Part shown: piece by piece, positions 17,393-25,387 of the stretch | How the letters are laid out: each line of letters begins with the position of its first letter | Numbering within the stretch: the stretch's first letter is position 1 | Assembly (NCBI RefSeq): GCF_000482365.1 | Contig: NZ_KI535306.1 | Coordinates: 90,045 to 154,044, forward strand | Reading direction: 5' to 3' | Length of the DNA: 64,000 nucleotides | Source of the DNA: Porphyromonas uenonis DSM 23387 = JCM 13868 | Lineage (GTDB): Bacteria > Bacteroidota > Bacteroidia > Bacteroidales > Porphyromonadaceae | Program-made: the position numbers and the translations under genes | The notes under the pieces: generated by a model | The model's input: only the letters and a program-made list of their open reading frames with translations | Told to the model about the DNA's origin: nothing | Database searches by the model: none

Positions 17393-19066
17393 ATGAAGCG
17401 AATCATGGCTCTACTGCTAAGCCTCCTCTGCTTAGCCACTACACTGTCCGCTCAGGTGCAGGACACGATAGACCTCTCTACGCAAGACTTGCCCACCTTG
17501 GAGCGAACGTTTGACACATTCTCACCCGACCTCCAGGATGCCCTAGAGACTATCATGCCTAGCCCTGAGAATCAGACAGCATTCCTTGAGAACGTCCAGA
17601 AGGCCCTCCAGAGCGAGCCAAACAATGGTGTCGCTTGGGCTTACGTCGCCACCATCTACCGTATGCAGGGCAAGCCCGAGCAAGCGCTAGAGGCGGCCAC
17701 CAAGGCAATCACCCTCCTACGGGCGAAGCCCGCACGTAGAGCTATGGTTTACAGCCTCCGCTCTGATATCTATACAGACCTTGAGGATGGTGTCAAGGCG
17801 CTTATGGACCTACACTCTGCTATCAAGGATGCTCCCGACACGCCTGCTCTATACTTAAAGCGCGGTGGTCTCTATATGAATATGGAGCAGTACGAACTCG
17901 CAGAGGTGGACCTGCGTAAGTTTATTTCGCTAGCTCCTAAAGACGCAACTGGCTATACTGGATTGGCTACGCTTGCGATACTACAAGAGAAGTATGAGGA
18001 TGCCATACAGAACCTAAATGAAGCTATCAAGATTGCCCCAGACGAAGGCCTTCTCTACTATCTGAGAGCTGCTAGCAACATCAAGCTAGAGCACTACGAT
18101 GAGGCGATGGATGACATTATCTATACCATTGCAAATAGCCTCGCAGACCAAGACACCTATTCCCTACTCAATGTCATCGCAGATCAGGCGATGCCTACTC
18201 TCGAAGCTAAGCTCAAGGCTGTAGAGTCCGTGAACAAAACGGGAGATTACCTCTTCCTCATAGGTTTGGCACATCAAAACATCGGAGACAACAAGGGTGC
18301 GCTGGAGTACTACCAGCAAGTCACAGAGCGACAAGAGCTAGACGATGTCGTAGCCAACTCTATAGCGACTGCCTATCAGGGGCTAGGTGACTACAGCTCT
18401 GCCCTCAAGTATATCGATGAGGCTATCTCGCTAGACCCTACAGACTACACCTACATTTATACCAAAGCGCAGATACTCTCAGAGGATGGCAATCTACGAA
18501 GAGCCCTCGCAGAGTCGAATAAATATGTCTCCCTCGTACCTGATGACGCTGATGGTTACTATCAGCGTGCTCAGATCAAGAGTAAGTCCCAGGACCTCCA
18601 GGACGCCATCGATGACTACTCCAAGGTCATCGAGCTAAGCGACACCTACTTATGGGCTTACATCAAGCGAGCTGACCGCTACACAGCTCTGGGACGCAAG
18701 GATGCCGCCACAGCCGACTATCGCAAGGTAATCGAGATCCTACAGGAGCACGATGCGACAGACATGTCCATGGCGTATGCTTACCAGTCTCTAGGCGAGC
18801 AGGAGCAAGCCCTAGCGACCATCGCTAAGTGTATCGAGGGGGCCCCCGACAATGCCGAGCTCTACTACAGCATCTCAGGGGTCTATGGTCGAATGGGTAA
18901 GACGCAGCAAGCGCTGGACAACCTACGCATCGCCCTCGAAAAGGGATACAAAGACCTCATCTACATTGAGGACGACACAGACCTCGCCGCCCTACGAGAC
19001 AATCCACAGTACAAAGCCCTCATACAGCAGTACAAGGAGAAGCTAGGCTATAAGAAGCCCCAATAA
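17393..19066 (+). CDS. Secreted tetratricopeptide repeat protein, paralogue 1
   Basis: A 557-residue protein with a signal peptide ending LSAQ (about residue 20) and tetratricopeptide repeats over most of its length, such as AWAYVATIYRMQGKPEQALEA and YYLRAASNIKLEHYDEAMDD, ending YKEKLGYKKPQ. TPRs form helical scaffolds for protein binding; it should act in the periplasm or be surface-exposed. It is a tandem duplicate of the gene at 19481-21157: signal peptides are identical and much of the body is near-identical. No catalytic domain is visible. The partner is unknown. Confidence 0.88.
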   Translation: MKRIMALLLSLLCLATTLSAQVQDTIDLSTQDLPTLERTFDTFSPDLQDALETIMPSPENQTAFLENVQKALQSEPNNGVAWAYVATIYRMQGKPEQALEAATKAITLLRAKPARRAMVYSLRSDIYTDLEDGVKALMDLHSAIKDAPDTPALYLKRGGLYMNMEQYELAEVDLRKFISLAPKDATGYTGLATLAILQEKYEDAIQNLNEAIKIAPDEGLLYYLRAASNIKLEHYDEAMDDIIYTIANSLADQDTYSLLNVIADQAMPTLEAKLKAVESVNKTGDYLFLIGLAHQNIGDNKGALEYYQQVTERQELDDVVANSIATAYQGLGDYSSALKYIDEAISLDPTDYTYIYTKAQILSEDGNLRRALAESNKYVSLVPDDADGYYQRAQIKSKSQDLQDAIDDYSKVIELSDTYLWAYIKRADRYTALGRKDAATADYRKVIEILQEHDATDMSMAYAYQSLGEQEQALATIAKCIEGAPDNAELYYSISGVYGRMGKTQQALDNLRIALEKGYKDLIYIEDDTDLAALRDNPQYKALIQQYKEKLGYKKPQ

Positions 19067-19090
19067 TAAGCACCCCAGACACAATCGCAT

Positions 19091-19126
19091 AGCCACGTGG
19101 AGAGTCACAAGTCTATCCACGTGGCT
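19091..19126 (+). terminator. Terminator between the TPR paralogues
   Basis: Perfect 11-bp arms AGCCACGTGGA and TCCACGTGGCT, followed by TTCTTATG. It starts 25 bases after the stop of the first paralogue. The stem contains the same CCACGTGG core as the arrays at 24752-24911. Confidence 0.75.
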
Positions 19127-19149
19127 TTCTTATGTCCTCTGGTAACCAT

Positions 19150-19324
19150 GAGACTGTTGCAAAAGTCAACAGTCTCACAATCTTGCTTGCAAGATTGCCC
19201 TGACTTTGCAGAAAGGATGAAGCGCAAGGCGCTGAGGGTGAGGTCTGAAGGGAGCATACATCCGTATGTGACCGAAGCCGAATCCCGAGAGCAATGCAGC
19301 GATTCGCCTTTATGCAACAGTCTC
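19150..19324 (+). mobile_element. 175-bp palindromic-ended element, copy M2
   Basis: Same structure and length as copies at 5778 and 45019. Flanks are ACCAT on the left and AACAT on the right, a 4-of-5 match that may be a decayed target duplication. It lies between the terminator and the promoter of the second TPR gene. An open frame runs through it into that gene (from 19097), but this is fortuitous. Confidence 0.8.
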
Positions 19325-19443
19325 AACATGCTGCGGACACGCACTACACGCTCCTCCACAACCGCAAGGCTATCGTTGCCTTCCTCAATAAAGAACTGGA
19401 GTTATCCTAGCCTACCAAAGCTTATCCTCTCGAAAGAAATAGC

Positions 19444-19451
19444 TACATTTG
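19444..19451 (+). promoter_or_regulatory. Bacteroidetes -7 box for the second TPR paralogue
   Basis: TACATTTG, 30 bases ahead of the ATG at 19481, in a block duplicated from upstream of paralogue 1. Its position downstream of the mobile element supports the 19481 start. Confidence 0.55.
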
Positions 19452-19480
19452 TAGCAACAAATAACAACTCTCTCAATACG

Positions 19481-21157
19481 ATGAAGCGAATCATGGCTCT
19501 ACTGCTAAGCCTCCTCTGCTTAGCCACTACGCTGTCCGCTCAGGTGCAGGACACGACAGCTCTCTCTGCACAAGACTTGCCCACCTTGGAGCGAACCTTT
19601 GACACATTCTCACCCGACCTCCAGGATACCCTAGGGATCATCATGTCTGAACCTGAGGATCAGGCAGCGTTCCTCGAGAACGTCCAGAAGGCACTCCAGA
19701 GCGAGCCTAACAATGGTGTCGCTTGGGCTTACGTCGCCACCATTTACCGTATGCAGGGCAAGTCCGAGCAAGCGCTAGAGGCTGCAACCAAGGCGATCAC
19801 CCTCCTACAGGCGAAGCCCGCACGTAGAGCTATGGTCTACAGCCTACGCTCGGACATCTATACAGACCTTGAGGATGGTGTCAAGGCACTTATGGACCTG
19901 CACTCTGCTATCAAGGATGCTCCCGACACGCCTAATCTATACTTAAAGCGTGGTAATCTCTATGCCGCTATGGGGCAGTACGACCTCGCAGAGGTGGATA
20001 TGCGTAAGATCGCTTCGCTCGATCCTAAGAACCCAATAGGCTATATTGGATTGGCTGTGATTGCGATGCAACAAGAGAGGCAGGAGGATGCCATACAGAA
20101 CTTGAACGAAGCTATCAAGGTTGCCCCAGACGAAGGCTTTCTTTACTATCTGAGAGCTAATGTCTACATCAAACTAGAGCACTACAATGAGGCGATGGAT
20201 GACATTATCTATACCATTGCAAACAGCCTTGCAAACGAAGACACCTATACCCTCCTCAATATCATCGCAGCTCAGGCAATGCCTACCCTCGAAGCTAAGC
20301 TCAAGGCTTTAGAGTCCGTGAGCAAAACGGGAGAGTACCTCTTCCTTATCGGCATGGCTCATCAAAACATCGGAGATGACAAAGGTGCACTGGAGTACTA
20401 CCTGCAAGTCACAGAGAGACAAGAACTGACCGATTTCGTAGCCAGCCACATAGCGACTGCCTATCAGATGATAGGCGACTACAGCTCGGCACTCAAGTAT
20501 ATCGACGAAGCTATCTCGCTAGACCCTACGGACCACACCTACATTTACAGCAAGGCTCAGATGCTCTTTGAGGATGGCAATTTCCGAAGAGCTCTCGCAG
20601 AGTCGAATAAATATGTCTCCCTTGTACCTGACGACCTTGATGGCTACTATCAGCGTGCTCAGATCAAGAGTAAGCTCCAGGACCTTCAGGGGGCCATCGA
20701 TGACTACTCCAAGGCGATCGAGCTAAGCGACACATTCTTATGGGCTTACCTCAAGCGAGCAGATCGCTACACAGCATTGGGACGCAAGGACACCGCCACG
20801 GCCGACTATCGCAAGGTGATAGATATCCTACAGGAGCACGATGCGACAGACATAACTATGGCTTACGCTTACCAGTCTCTAGGCGAGCAGGAGCAGGCCA
20901 TCGCGGCCATCGCTAAGTGTATTGAGGAGGACCCAGACGATGCCGACCTCTACTACAGCATCTCAGGGGTCTATGGTCGAATGGGCAAGACGGAGCAAGC
21001 GCTGGACAACCTACGCATCGCCCTCGAAAAGGGTTACAACAGCTTTTCATTCATCGAGCAGGACGACGACCTCGCCGCCCTACGAGACAACCCGCAGTAC
21101 AAAGCACTCATGCAGCAGTACAAGGAGAAGCTAGGCTACAAGATGCGAGACGAGTAA
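19481..21157 (+). CDS. Secreted tetratricopeptide repeat protein, paralogue 2
   Basis: A 558-residue TPR protein with the same signal peptide (MKRIMALLLSLLCLATT...) as paralogue 1 and the same repeat layout, diverging mainly in short stretches (for example MGQYDLAEVDMRK for MEQYELAEVDLRK) and near the C-terminus. The frame stays open upstream to 19097 through the mobile element, but the signal peptide and the duplicated promoter block place the start at 19481. The pair arose by tandem duplication including the promoter. A 293-bp mobile element begins 18 bases after the stop, so no separate terminator is seen. Confidence 0.88.
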   Translation: MKRIMALLLSLLCLATTLSAQVQDTTALSAQDLPTLERTFDTFSPDLQDTLGIIMSEPEDQAAFLENVQKALQSEPNNGVAWAYVATIYRMQGKSEQALEAATKAITLLQAKPARRAMVYSLRSDIYTDLEDGVKALMDLHSAIKDAPDTPNLYLKRGNLYAAMGQYDLAEVDMRKIASLDPKNPIGYIGLAVIAMQQERQEDAIQNLNEAIKVAPDEGFLYYLRANVYIKLEHYNEAMDDIIYTIANSLANEDTYTLLNIIAAQAMPTLEAKLKALESVSKTGEYLFLIGMAHQNIGDDKGALEYYLQVTERQELTDFVASHIATAYQMIGDYSSALKYIDEAISLDPTDHTYIYSKAQMLFEDGNFRRALAESNKYVSLVPDDLDGYYQRAQIKSKLQDLQGAIDDYSKAIELSDTFLWAYLKRADRYTALGRKDTATADYRKVIDILQEHDATDITMAYAYQSLGEQEQAIAAIAKCIEEDPDDADLYYSISGVYGRMGKTEQALDNLRIALEKGYNSFSFIEQDDDLAALRDNPQYKALMQQYKEKLGYKMRDE

Positions 21158-21175
21158 CCCCGAAATTGACAACAT

Positions 21176-21468
21176 GAGACTGTTGCAACAGTCAACAGTC
21201 TCACAATCTTGCTTGCAAGATTGTCCTGACTTTGCAGAAAGGATGAAGCGCAAGGCGCTGAGGGTGAGGTCTGAAGGGAGCATACCTCCGTATGTGACTG
21301 TTGCAAAAGTCAACAGTCTCACAATCTTGCTTGCAAGATTGTCCTGACTTTGCAGAAAGGATGAAGCGCAAGGCGCTGAGGGTGAGGTCTGAAGGGAGCA
21401 TACCTCCGTATGTGACCGAAGCCGAAGCTCGAAAGCAACACAGCGATTCGCCTTTATGCAACAGTCTC
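21176..21468 (+). mobile_element. 293-bp palindromic-ended element, copy L1
   Basis: A 1.7-unit version of the 175-bp element: the first unit is cut after GTATGTGA and joined directly to a full second unit (junction near 21297). The copy at 58423-58715 has the same length and the same junction. Flanks are AACAT and AACAG, a 4-of-5 match. Its first hairpin reads GCAACAG where other copies have GCAAAAG. Confidence 0.8.
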
Positions 21469-21495
21469 AACAGATATAGGTCCTCTGGCGGGGAG

Positions 21496-22611
21496 CTAGC
21501 AGAGTGCGGCGCAGATGCGGTCGCACCAGATCAGTCCGTCGTGCGTCAGACGCAGATGGTCGTCGTCTGTGAGGGTGAGCAATTCCTGATCGAGCCACGG
21601 TGTGGCGCGGTCCATAATTGGTTCCGCTTGTAGCTCCGCCCGACGAAGGTCTATGCCACGGCTGGTGCGCAGCCCCAGCATGACACACTCTTCGTATAGC
21701 TCGGTCAGTGAGAGCCACTCCTCATCGGCTATGGGGAGCTTATCCTCTTGCAGACGCTCTATATATAGGTGTATGTCGGAGACATTCCACCAGCGATGCC
21801 CCGAGATGTAGCTATGAGCGCTAGGTCCTAGCCCCAGATAAGGGGTGCCAGCCCAGTAGGCGCTGTTGTGCTGAGAAGCAAAGCCTGGAAGCGCCCAGTT
21901 GGACAATTCATAATGCGTAAAGCCTGCCTTTTGACAGGCTGCGACCAGCGCATAGTACTGCGCCACGTAGGTCTCTTCGCTTGAGGGGATCACCTCTCCG
22001 CGCTCCCGCATACGATCCAAGCGTGTGCCACGCTCGTAGGTCAAGCCATAGGCTGAGAGATGCGTCACGGGCAGTGCCAACGCATGCGCCAAGCTTTCGG
22101 CCCAGTCCCGCTCATACCCCTCGGGCAGTGCGAAGATCAGATCGATGCTCACATTGTTAATGCCCGCCTGTCGTATATAGTTGACAGCCCGCTCGGCTTG
22201 TGCCGCAGAGTGTCGACGATGTAAGAAGCGCAGCGTCTCATCGCTCCAGCTTTGCACCCCCAGGCTGATGCGGTTGAAGCCTAGCTGCACCACCCCATTG
22301 GCCCATTCAGGGGACACATCCTCGGGATTCGCCTCGATGGTTATCTCGATCCTTTTATCCAGTCGCCAGAGCGAGCGGATTTGCCACATCAGTCGCTCTA
22401 GAAGTGGGAGCGGGAGACTACTAGGTGTCCCCCCGCCGAGGTAAATGGTGCGAGGAGCCGTAGCCCACACAGCTCGGTCGTGGTATATCTCTAGCTCACG
22501 GCAGAGCGACTCCACAAAGGAGCTCTGTAGCGACAAGTCGCTCTGCGAGTAGAAGTCACAATAGACGCACCGTGTAGGGCAAAACGGGATATGCAGGTAG
22601 AGCCCCCACAT
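21496..22611 (-). CDS. hemW: Radical SAM haem chaperone HemW
   Basis: A 371-residue radical SAM protein of the HemN/HemW family. The cluster motif CPTRCVYC lies at residues ~11-18, directly after LYLHIPF, and YLGGGTPSSLP follows. HemW lacks the extra cysteine upstream that true HemN (oxygen-independent coproporphyrinogen oxidase) carries, and it binds haem for insertion into membrane proteins; older annotations call it coproporphyrinogen III oxidase. The C-terminal HemN_C region (EECVMLGLRTSRGIDL) is present. The GHL10 gene ends three bases upstream on the same strand, so they are probably co-transcribed. Confidence 0.92.
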   Translation of the reverse strand: MWGLYLHIPFCPTRCVYCDFYSQSDLSLQSSFVESLCRELEIYHDRAVWATAPRTIYLGGGTPSSLPLPLLERLMWQIRSLWRLDKRIEITIEANPEDVSPEWANGVVQLGFNRISLGVQSWSDETLRFLHRRHSAAQAERAVNYIRQAGINNVSIDLIFALPEGYERDWAESLAHALALPVTHLSAYGLTYERGTRLDRMRERGEVIPSSEETYVAQYYALVAACQKAGFTHYELSNWALPGFASQHNSAYWAGTPYLGLGPSAHSYISGHRWWNVSDIHLYIERLQEDKLPIADEEWLSLTELYEECVMLGLRTSRGIDLRRAELQAEPIMDRATPWLDQELLTLTDDDHLRLTHDGLIWCDRICAALC

Positions 22612-22614
22612 AGT

Positions 22615-24207
22615 TTACTTTAGCTCATCCGAGTTGTAGTAAAGCGCCCCCGCTGAGAGCTGGCCCGTATGTCCACTAAAGGTGGCGGGCTCTACAAAGA
22701 ACTCGACCAAGACATCTTTCGGCAGGAAGTCTCGAGAGATGACCGCCGAGCGTCCTGCGAGGTTTTGCCCCAGCAGTACGAGAGGACAGTCCAGATGCGA
22801 GCCGTAGAGACGGTAGTATAGATTGAAAGTGTGCCCCGTCGGCTCCTTGAGGTTATAGCCCCACGTGATGGTCAGTTGCTCTCCGTCATCTACGATCTCC
22901 TCAACCTTTGCTCGGCCAAAGGGAATACGAGGTGCTGCGCCAAAGGCGGGACGCAACGTAGGCAGGAGGAGCTGATCCTGTCGCTCGGCAGGTAGCTGGT
23001 TGTACATCTGTAGGAATTGCTCAGCACGGTAGTAGCTCACCCCTGAGAGATTGTACTGCGCCAGCGTGTCAAGCTGATTGTAAATGTCTTGTAGCTTCCA
23101 GCGCGAGTTGTCATAAAGGCGGTAGACGCCAAGCCCCGCCACGATCGGTCCGTGGGGTGCGATGCGCTTAGCCCAATCCGCTATGTAGTAGTTGAAGTGC
23201 CCATCCTTGTAGTAGATCATCGGCACGATGAAGTCCACGATACCGCGCTGAAACCATACGAGCGGATCTTGCGACACATCGTCCTTGCAAAAGTAACCTC
23301 CAGGAGCAGGCTTAGGCAGTTGCTGATACTTGCCAATGCAAGCTGTAGAGAGCGCCACCTCAGGAGCTACCTCTTGTAGCGTACGGTGGAGCGTATCGAT
23401 CATCGCCGTCACATTTTCCTCGCGCCAGGCCATACGAGGTAGCCGCTTGGGGTTCATACGCTGATAGCTCTTGAGGTCATTAAACTTACTGGGGCCATCA
23501 GGATAGCGGATATAGTCTAGGTGCACGCCATCCACATCATAGCGAGTCACTAGGTCACGCACCAGCTGGGCCATATGCGTACGCACAGCAGGCCGAGCAG
23601 GATCCATAAACCATGCGTTGCCCTGTCGGAGACACATCTCAGGGTGCGCTGCGTAGAAACCCTTACCCTGCTTAGCCAGCGCCCGCACATGATCATTCGT
23701 TCCTAGCGGATAGGAGACCATCCAGGCATGCACGCTCAGACCACGGTGGTGACACGCATCGATGGCATACTGAAGCGGGTCATAGCCCTCGGGTAGCACA
23801 CCCGTCTTGCTGATCGTCGTGGAGAGAGGCTCGAGAGTACTCGGATAGAGCAGATCGCCACGCATACGTACCTGTAGGAAGACCGTATTGATCCCCGCAC
23901 GCACACAGTCATCAAGCATCTTGTCGAGCGACTCCTGCTGTCGCACCATACCAGCATGCGTGTCGGCCGTCATCTTGGGCCAATCCAGACCCCAGATCGT
24001 TGTGAGCCACACAGCGCGCATCTCCGCTTTGGGACGTTGTGGCGCAGGATAAGCTACTTCACTTATAGTACAGTCAGGCAGCTCGATACGCGGTCTCCGC
24101 GTCGTAGAGTGGCGTGTACCGCACTGGCTAAGGAGGAAAAGCGTCAGCAACAGCAGTACAGACTGACGTAGTGTAGATGAAAGGGGAAATCTAAGTCTCT
24201 GGGACAT
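22615..24207 (-). CDS. Family 10 glycosylhydrolase-like lipoprotein (GHL10/DUF187)
   Basis: A 530-residue lipoprotein: signal peptide with lipobox LSQC near residue 28. Residues ~60-400 form a TIM-barrel of the GHL10 type, with MRAVWLTTIWGLDWP at its start, AGINTVFLQVRMRGD, DGVHLDYIRYP and DFIVPMIYYKDG. Related proteins are predicted to hydrolyse peptidoglycan or other glycans. A C-terminal beta domain (about 430-530) follows. Start set to 24207 because a promoter box lies at 24233-24240, upstream of this ATG but inside the alternative extension to 24249. Confidence 0.88.
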   Translation of the reverse strand: MSQRLRFPLSSTLRQSVLLLLTLFLLSQCGTRHSTTRRPRIELPDCTISEVAYPAPQRPKAEMRAVWLTTIWGLDWPKMTADTHAGMVRQQESLDKMLDDCVRAGINTVFLQVRMRGDLLYPSTLEPLSTTISKTGVLPEGYDPLQYAIDACHHRGLSVHAWMVSYPLGTNDHVRALAKQGKGFYAAHPEMCLRQGNAWFMDPARPAVRTHMAQLVRDLVTRYDVDGVHLDYIRYPDGPSKFNDLKSYQRMNPKRLPRMAWREENVTAMIDTLHRTLQEVAPEVALSTACIGKYQQLPKPAPGGYFCKDDVSQDPLVWFQRGIVDFIVPMIYYKDGHFNYYIADWAKRIAPHGPIVAGLGVYRLYDNSRWKLQDIYNQLDTLAQYNLSGVSYYRAEQFLQMYNQLPAERQDQLLLPTLRPAFGAAPRIPFGRAKVEEIVDDGEQLTITWGYNLKEPTGHTFNLYYRLYGSHLDCPLVLLGQNLAGRSAVISRDFLPKDVLVEFFVEPATFSGHTGQLSAGALYYNSDELK

Positions 24208-24232
24208 CGCTCTTGTGAATTGATAGATACTA

Positions 24233-24240
24233 CAAAGGTA
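24233..24240 (-). promoter_or_regulatory. Bacteroidetes -7 box for the GHL10-hemW transcript
   Basis: TACCTTTG on the minus strand, 26 bases ahead of the ATG at 24207. Confidence 0.55.
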
Positions 24241-24308
24241 CGAAATCACAGCGTGAAGCTGGCTGTATCAGCTAGCCCCCCTGAGACGAACCCGCTGTAG
24301 GGACACAC

Positions 24309-24453
24309 GAGACGTGTAGCGAAATGTAGGGACGCACGGTCGTGCGTCCGTTCCCGTTAAAACAACGACGCTGTAACATTTGACGCAACGGATGCTGTAG
24401 CCTTTGATACAACGGACGCACGACCGTGCGACCCTACAGCCGTTACACGTCTC
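24309..24453. repeat. Nested inverted repeat with GGACGCACG palindromes
   Basis: Outer arms GAGACGTGTA (24309-24318) and TACACGTCTC (24444-24453). Inner 28-bp arms (24325-24352 and 24411-24438, one mismatch) each contain GGACGCACG/CGTGCGTCC as a palindrome. The loop holds three CAACGGA-like words. Similar GGGACGCACG palindromes are, as far as I recall, common extragenic repeats in Bacteroidetes. Confidence 0.7.
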
Positions 24454-24515
24454 CCGAGGAAATCGGGAATATCCAAGGAGCAAACGAAAATTCTCCACGG
24501 AGGGGCGAAATAAAA

Positions 24516-24570
24516 CTTCGGAGGAATCAAATGAAACTTCGGAAGAATGAAATCATAAGTCCGAAGAATT
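24516..24570 (-). repeat. Phased array of CCTCCGAAG cores (minus orientation)
   Basis: Three units of about 21 bp with CTTCGG-type cores starting at 24516, 24537 and 24558. The unit reverse-complemented is the same 21-bp unit that repeats at 57606-57668 and 24817-24858. It lies in the non-coding 1.1-kb gap before the serine protease gene. Confidence 0.65.
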
Positions 24571-24670
24571 TTCCTACGCCTCACTGGATAATCAGAAATC
24601 TCTACCGAGGGATTTACGATTTCCTCCATAGGGAGGTTGATGAGCTCATTATATATAATGTATCCCCCCC

Positions 24671-24698
24671 TAACCTCTAACCTCTAACCTCTAATCTC
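24671..24698. repeat. TAACCTC heptamer repeat
   Basis: Four tandem heptamers, three TAACCTC and one TAATCTC. Related words occur at 25034-25052 and, reversed, at 57732-57748, in each case beside a phased palindrome array. Confidence 0.65.
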
Positions 24699-24751
24699 TA
24701 CTTACATATCTTTACAGGGAAGTTCGTCCGGTACCCTCCTTTCTCGAATAT

Positions 24752-24911
24752 CCACGTGGGAAATCTCAAATCTCCACGTGGATATTTTTTATTTTCCACG
24801 TGGGCGTCATTCATTTCCTCCGAAGTTTCATTTGATTCCTCCGAAGAATTTTTTCTTCCCCACGTGGAAAATAAAAATTCTCCACCTGGATATTTCGAAA
24901 TATCCACGTGG
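24752..24911. repeat. Phased array of CCACGTGG and CCTCCGAAG cores
   Basis: Eight cores at constant pitch. CCACGTGG (once CCACCTGG) starts at 24752, 24774, 24796, 24860, 24882 and 24904; CCTCCGAAG starts at 24817 and 24838. Spacings are 22, 22, 21, 21, 22, 22, 22. Sequence between cores is AT-rich and not conserved. The region has no credible gene. Confidence 0.75.
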
Positions 24912-25068
24912 AAATCACTTTTCCCCGACATAGCGCCGTATCGATATGTATTCAGGTCTAAATTATTATAACGAGCCAGTATCCGATCGGAGGCACCCGT
25001 CCTCCCACTGCGCCCCTATAGGGTGACGTCTCCCTAACCTCTAACTCCTCTAACAGCTTCACAGCGGA

Positions 25069-25223
25069 AAAGGACCTCGTCAGAGGTCCGACGCATCGTA
25101 TCCATCGGTCGTTCGGGGCTATGCCCCGAACGACCGATGGATAGGCGAACGTGGTAGAAGATCGACCCCTTGTGGGTCGGACTAAGTGAAGCTTACTGCT
25201 CCAGCCCGACCGCAAGCGGTCGT
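25069..25223. repeat. Four consecutive hairpins, including a 21-bp perfect stem
   Basis: In order: GGACCTC/GAGGTCC near 25072-25089; a perfect 21-bp stem with TAT loop (25099-25119 and 25123-25143, containing GGTCGTTCGGGGC); CGACCC/GGGTCG near 25164-25180; CGACCGC/GCGGTCG near 25207-25222. No gene. It could be an extragenic palindromic repeat cluster or a structured RNA. Confidence 0.65.
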
Positions 25224-25252
25224 TTACTCCATAATGCCTGCTCAAAACAAAC

Positions 25253-25290
25253 AGGAGCGTGATAAGGATCTATCTCCTTACCACGCTCCT
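25253..25290 (-). terminator. Terminator downstream of the serine protease gene
   Basis: Sixteen-base arms AGGAGCGTGATAAGGA and TCCTTACCACGCTCCT with one wobble and a TCTATC loop. It is about 100 bases downstream of the stop at 25388; a weaker GAGACC/GGTCTC hairpin lies nearer (25346-25378). Confidence 0.65.
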
Positions 25291-25387
25291 AGCTGTAGAT
25301 TATAGGGTGCGCGCCTTAGTTTGTTTGGTCACGCAGCCCCCTGATGAGACCGTATGAGCTATGAGGCCCTGGTCTCGTGAAGTGACT

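Noticed and set aside
19097-19480. N-terminal extension of the second TPR protein
   Set aside because: The open frame runs through a 175-bp mobile element and the promoter block; the signal peptide begins at 19481.
24357-24971. Several short open frames in the 24.3-25.0 kb gap
   Set aside because: They are made of repeat units (such as ISRRGNENS-like and NSSEESNETSEE-like text), occur on both strands and lack initiation signals.
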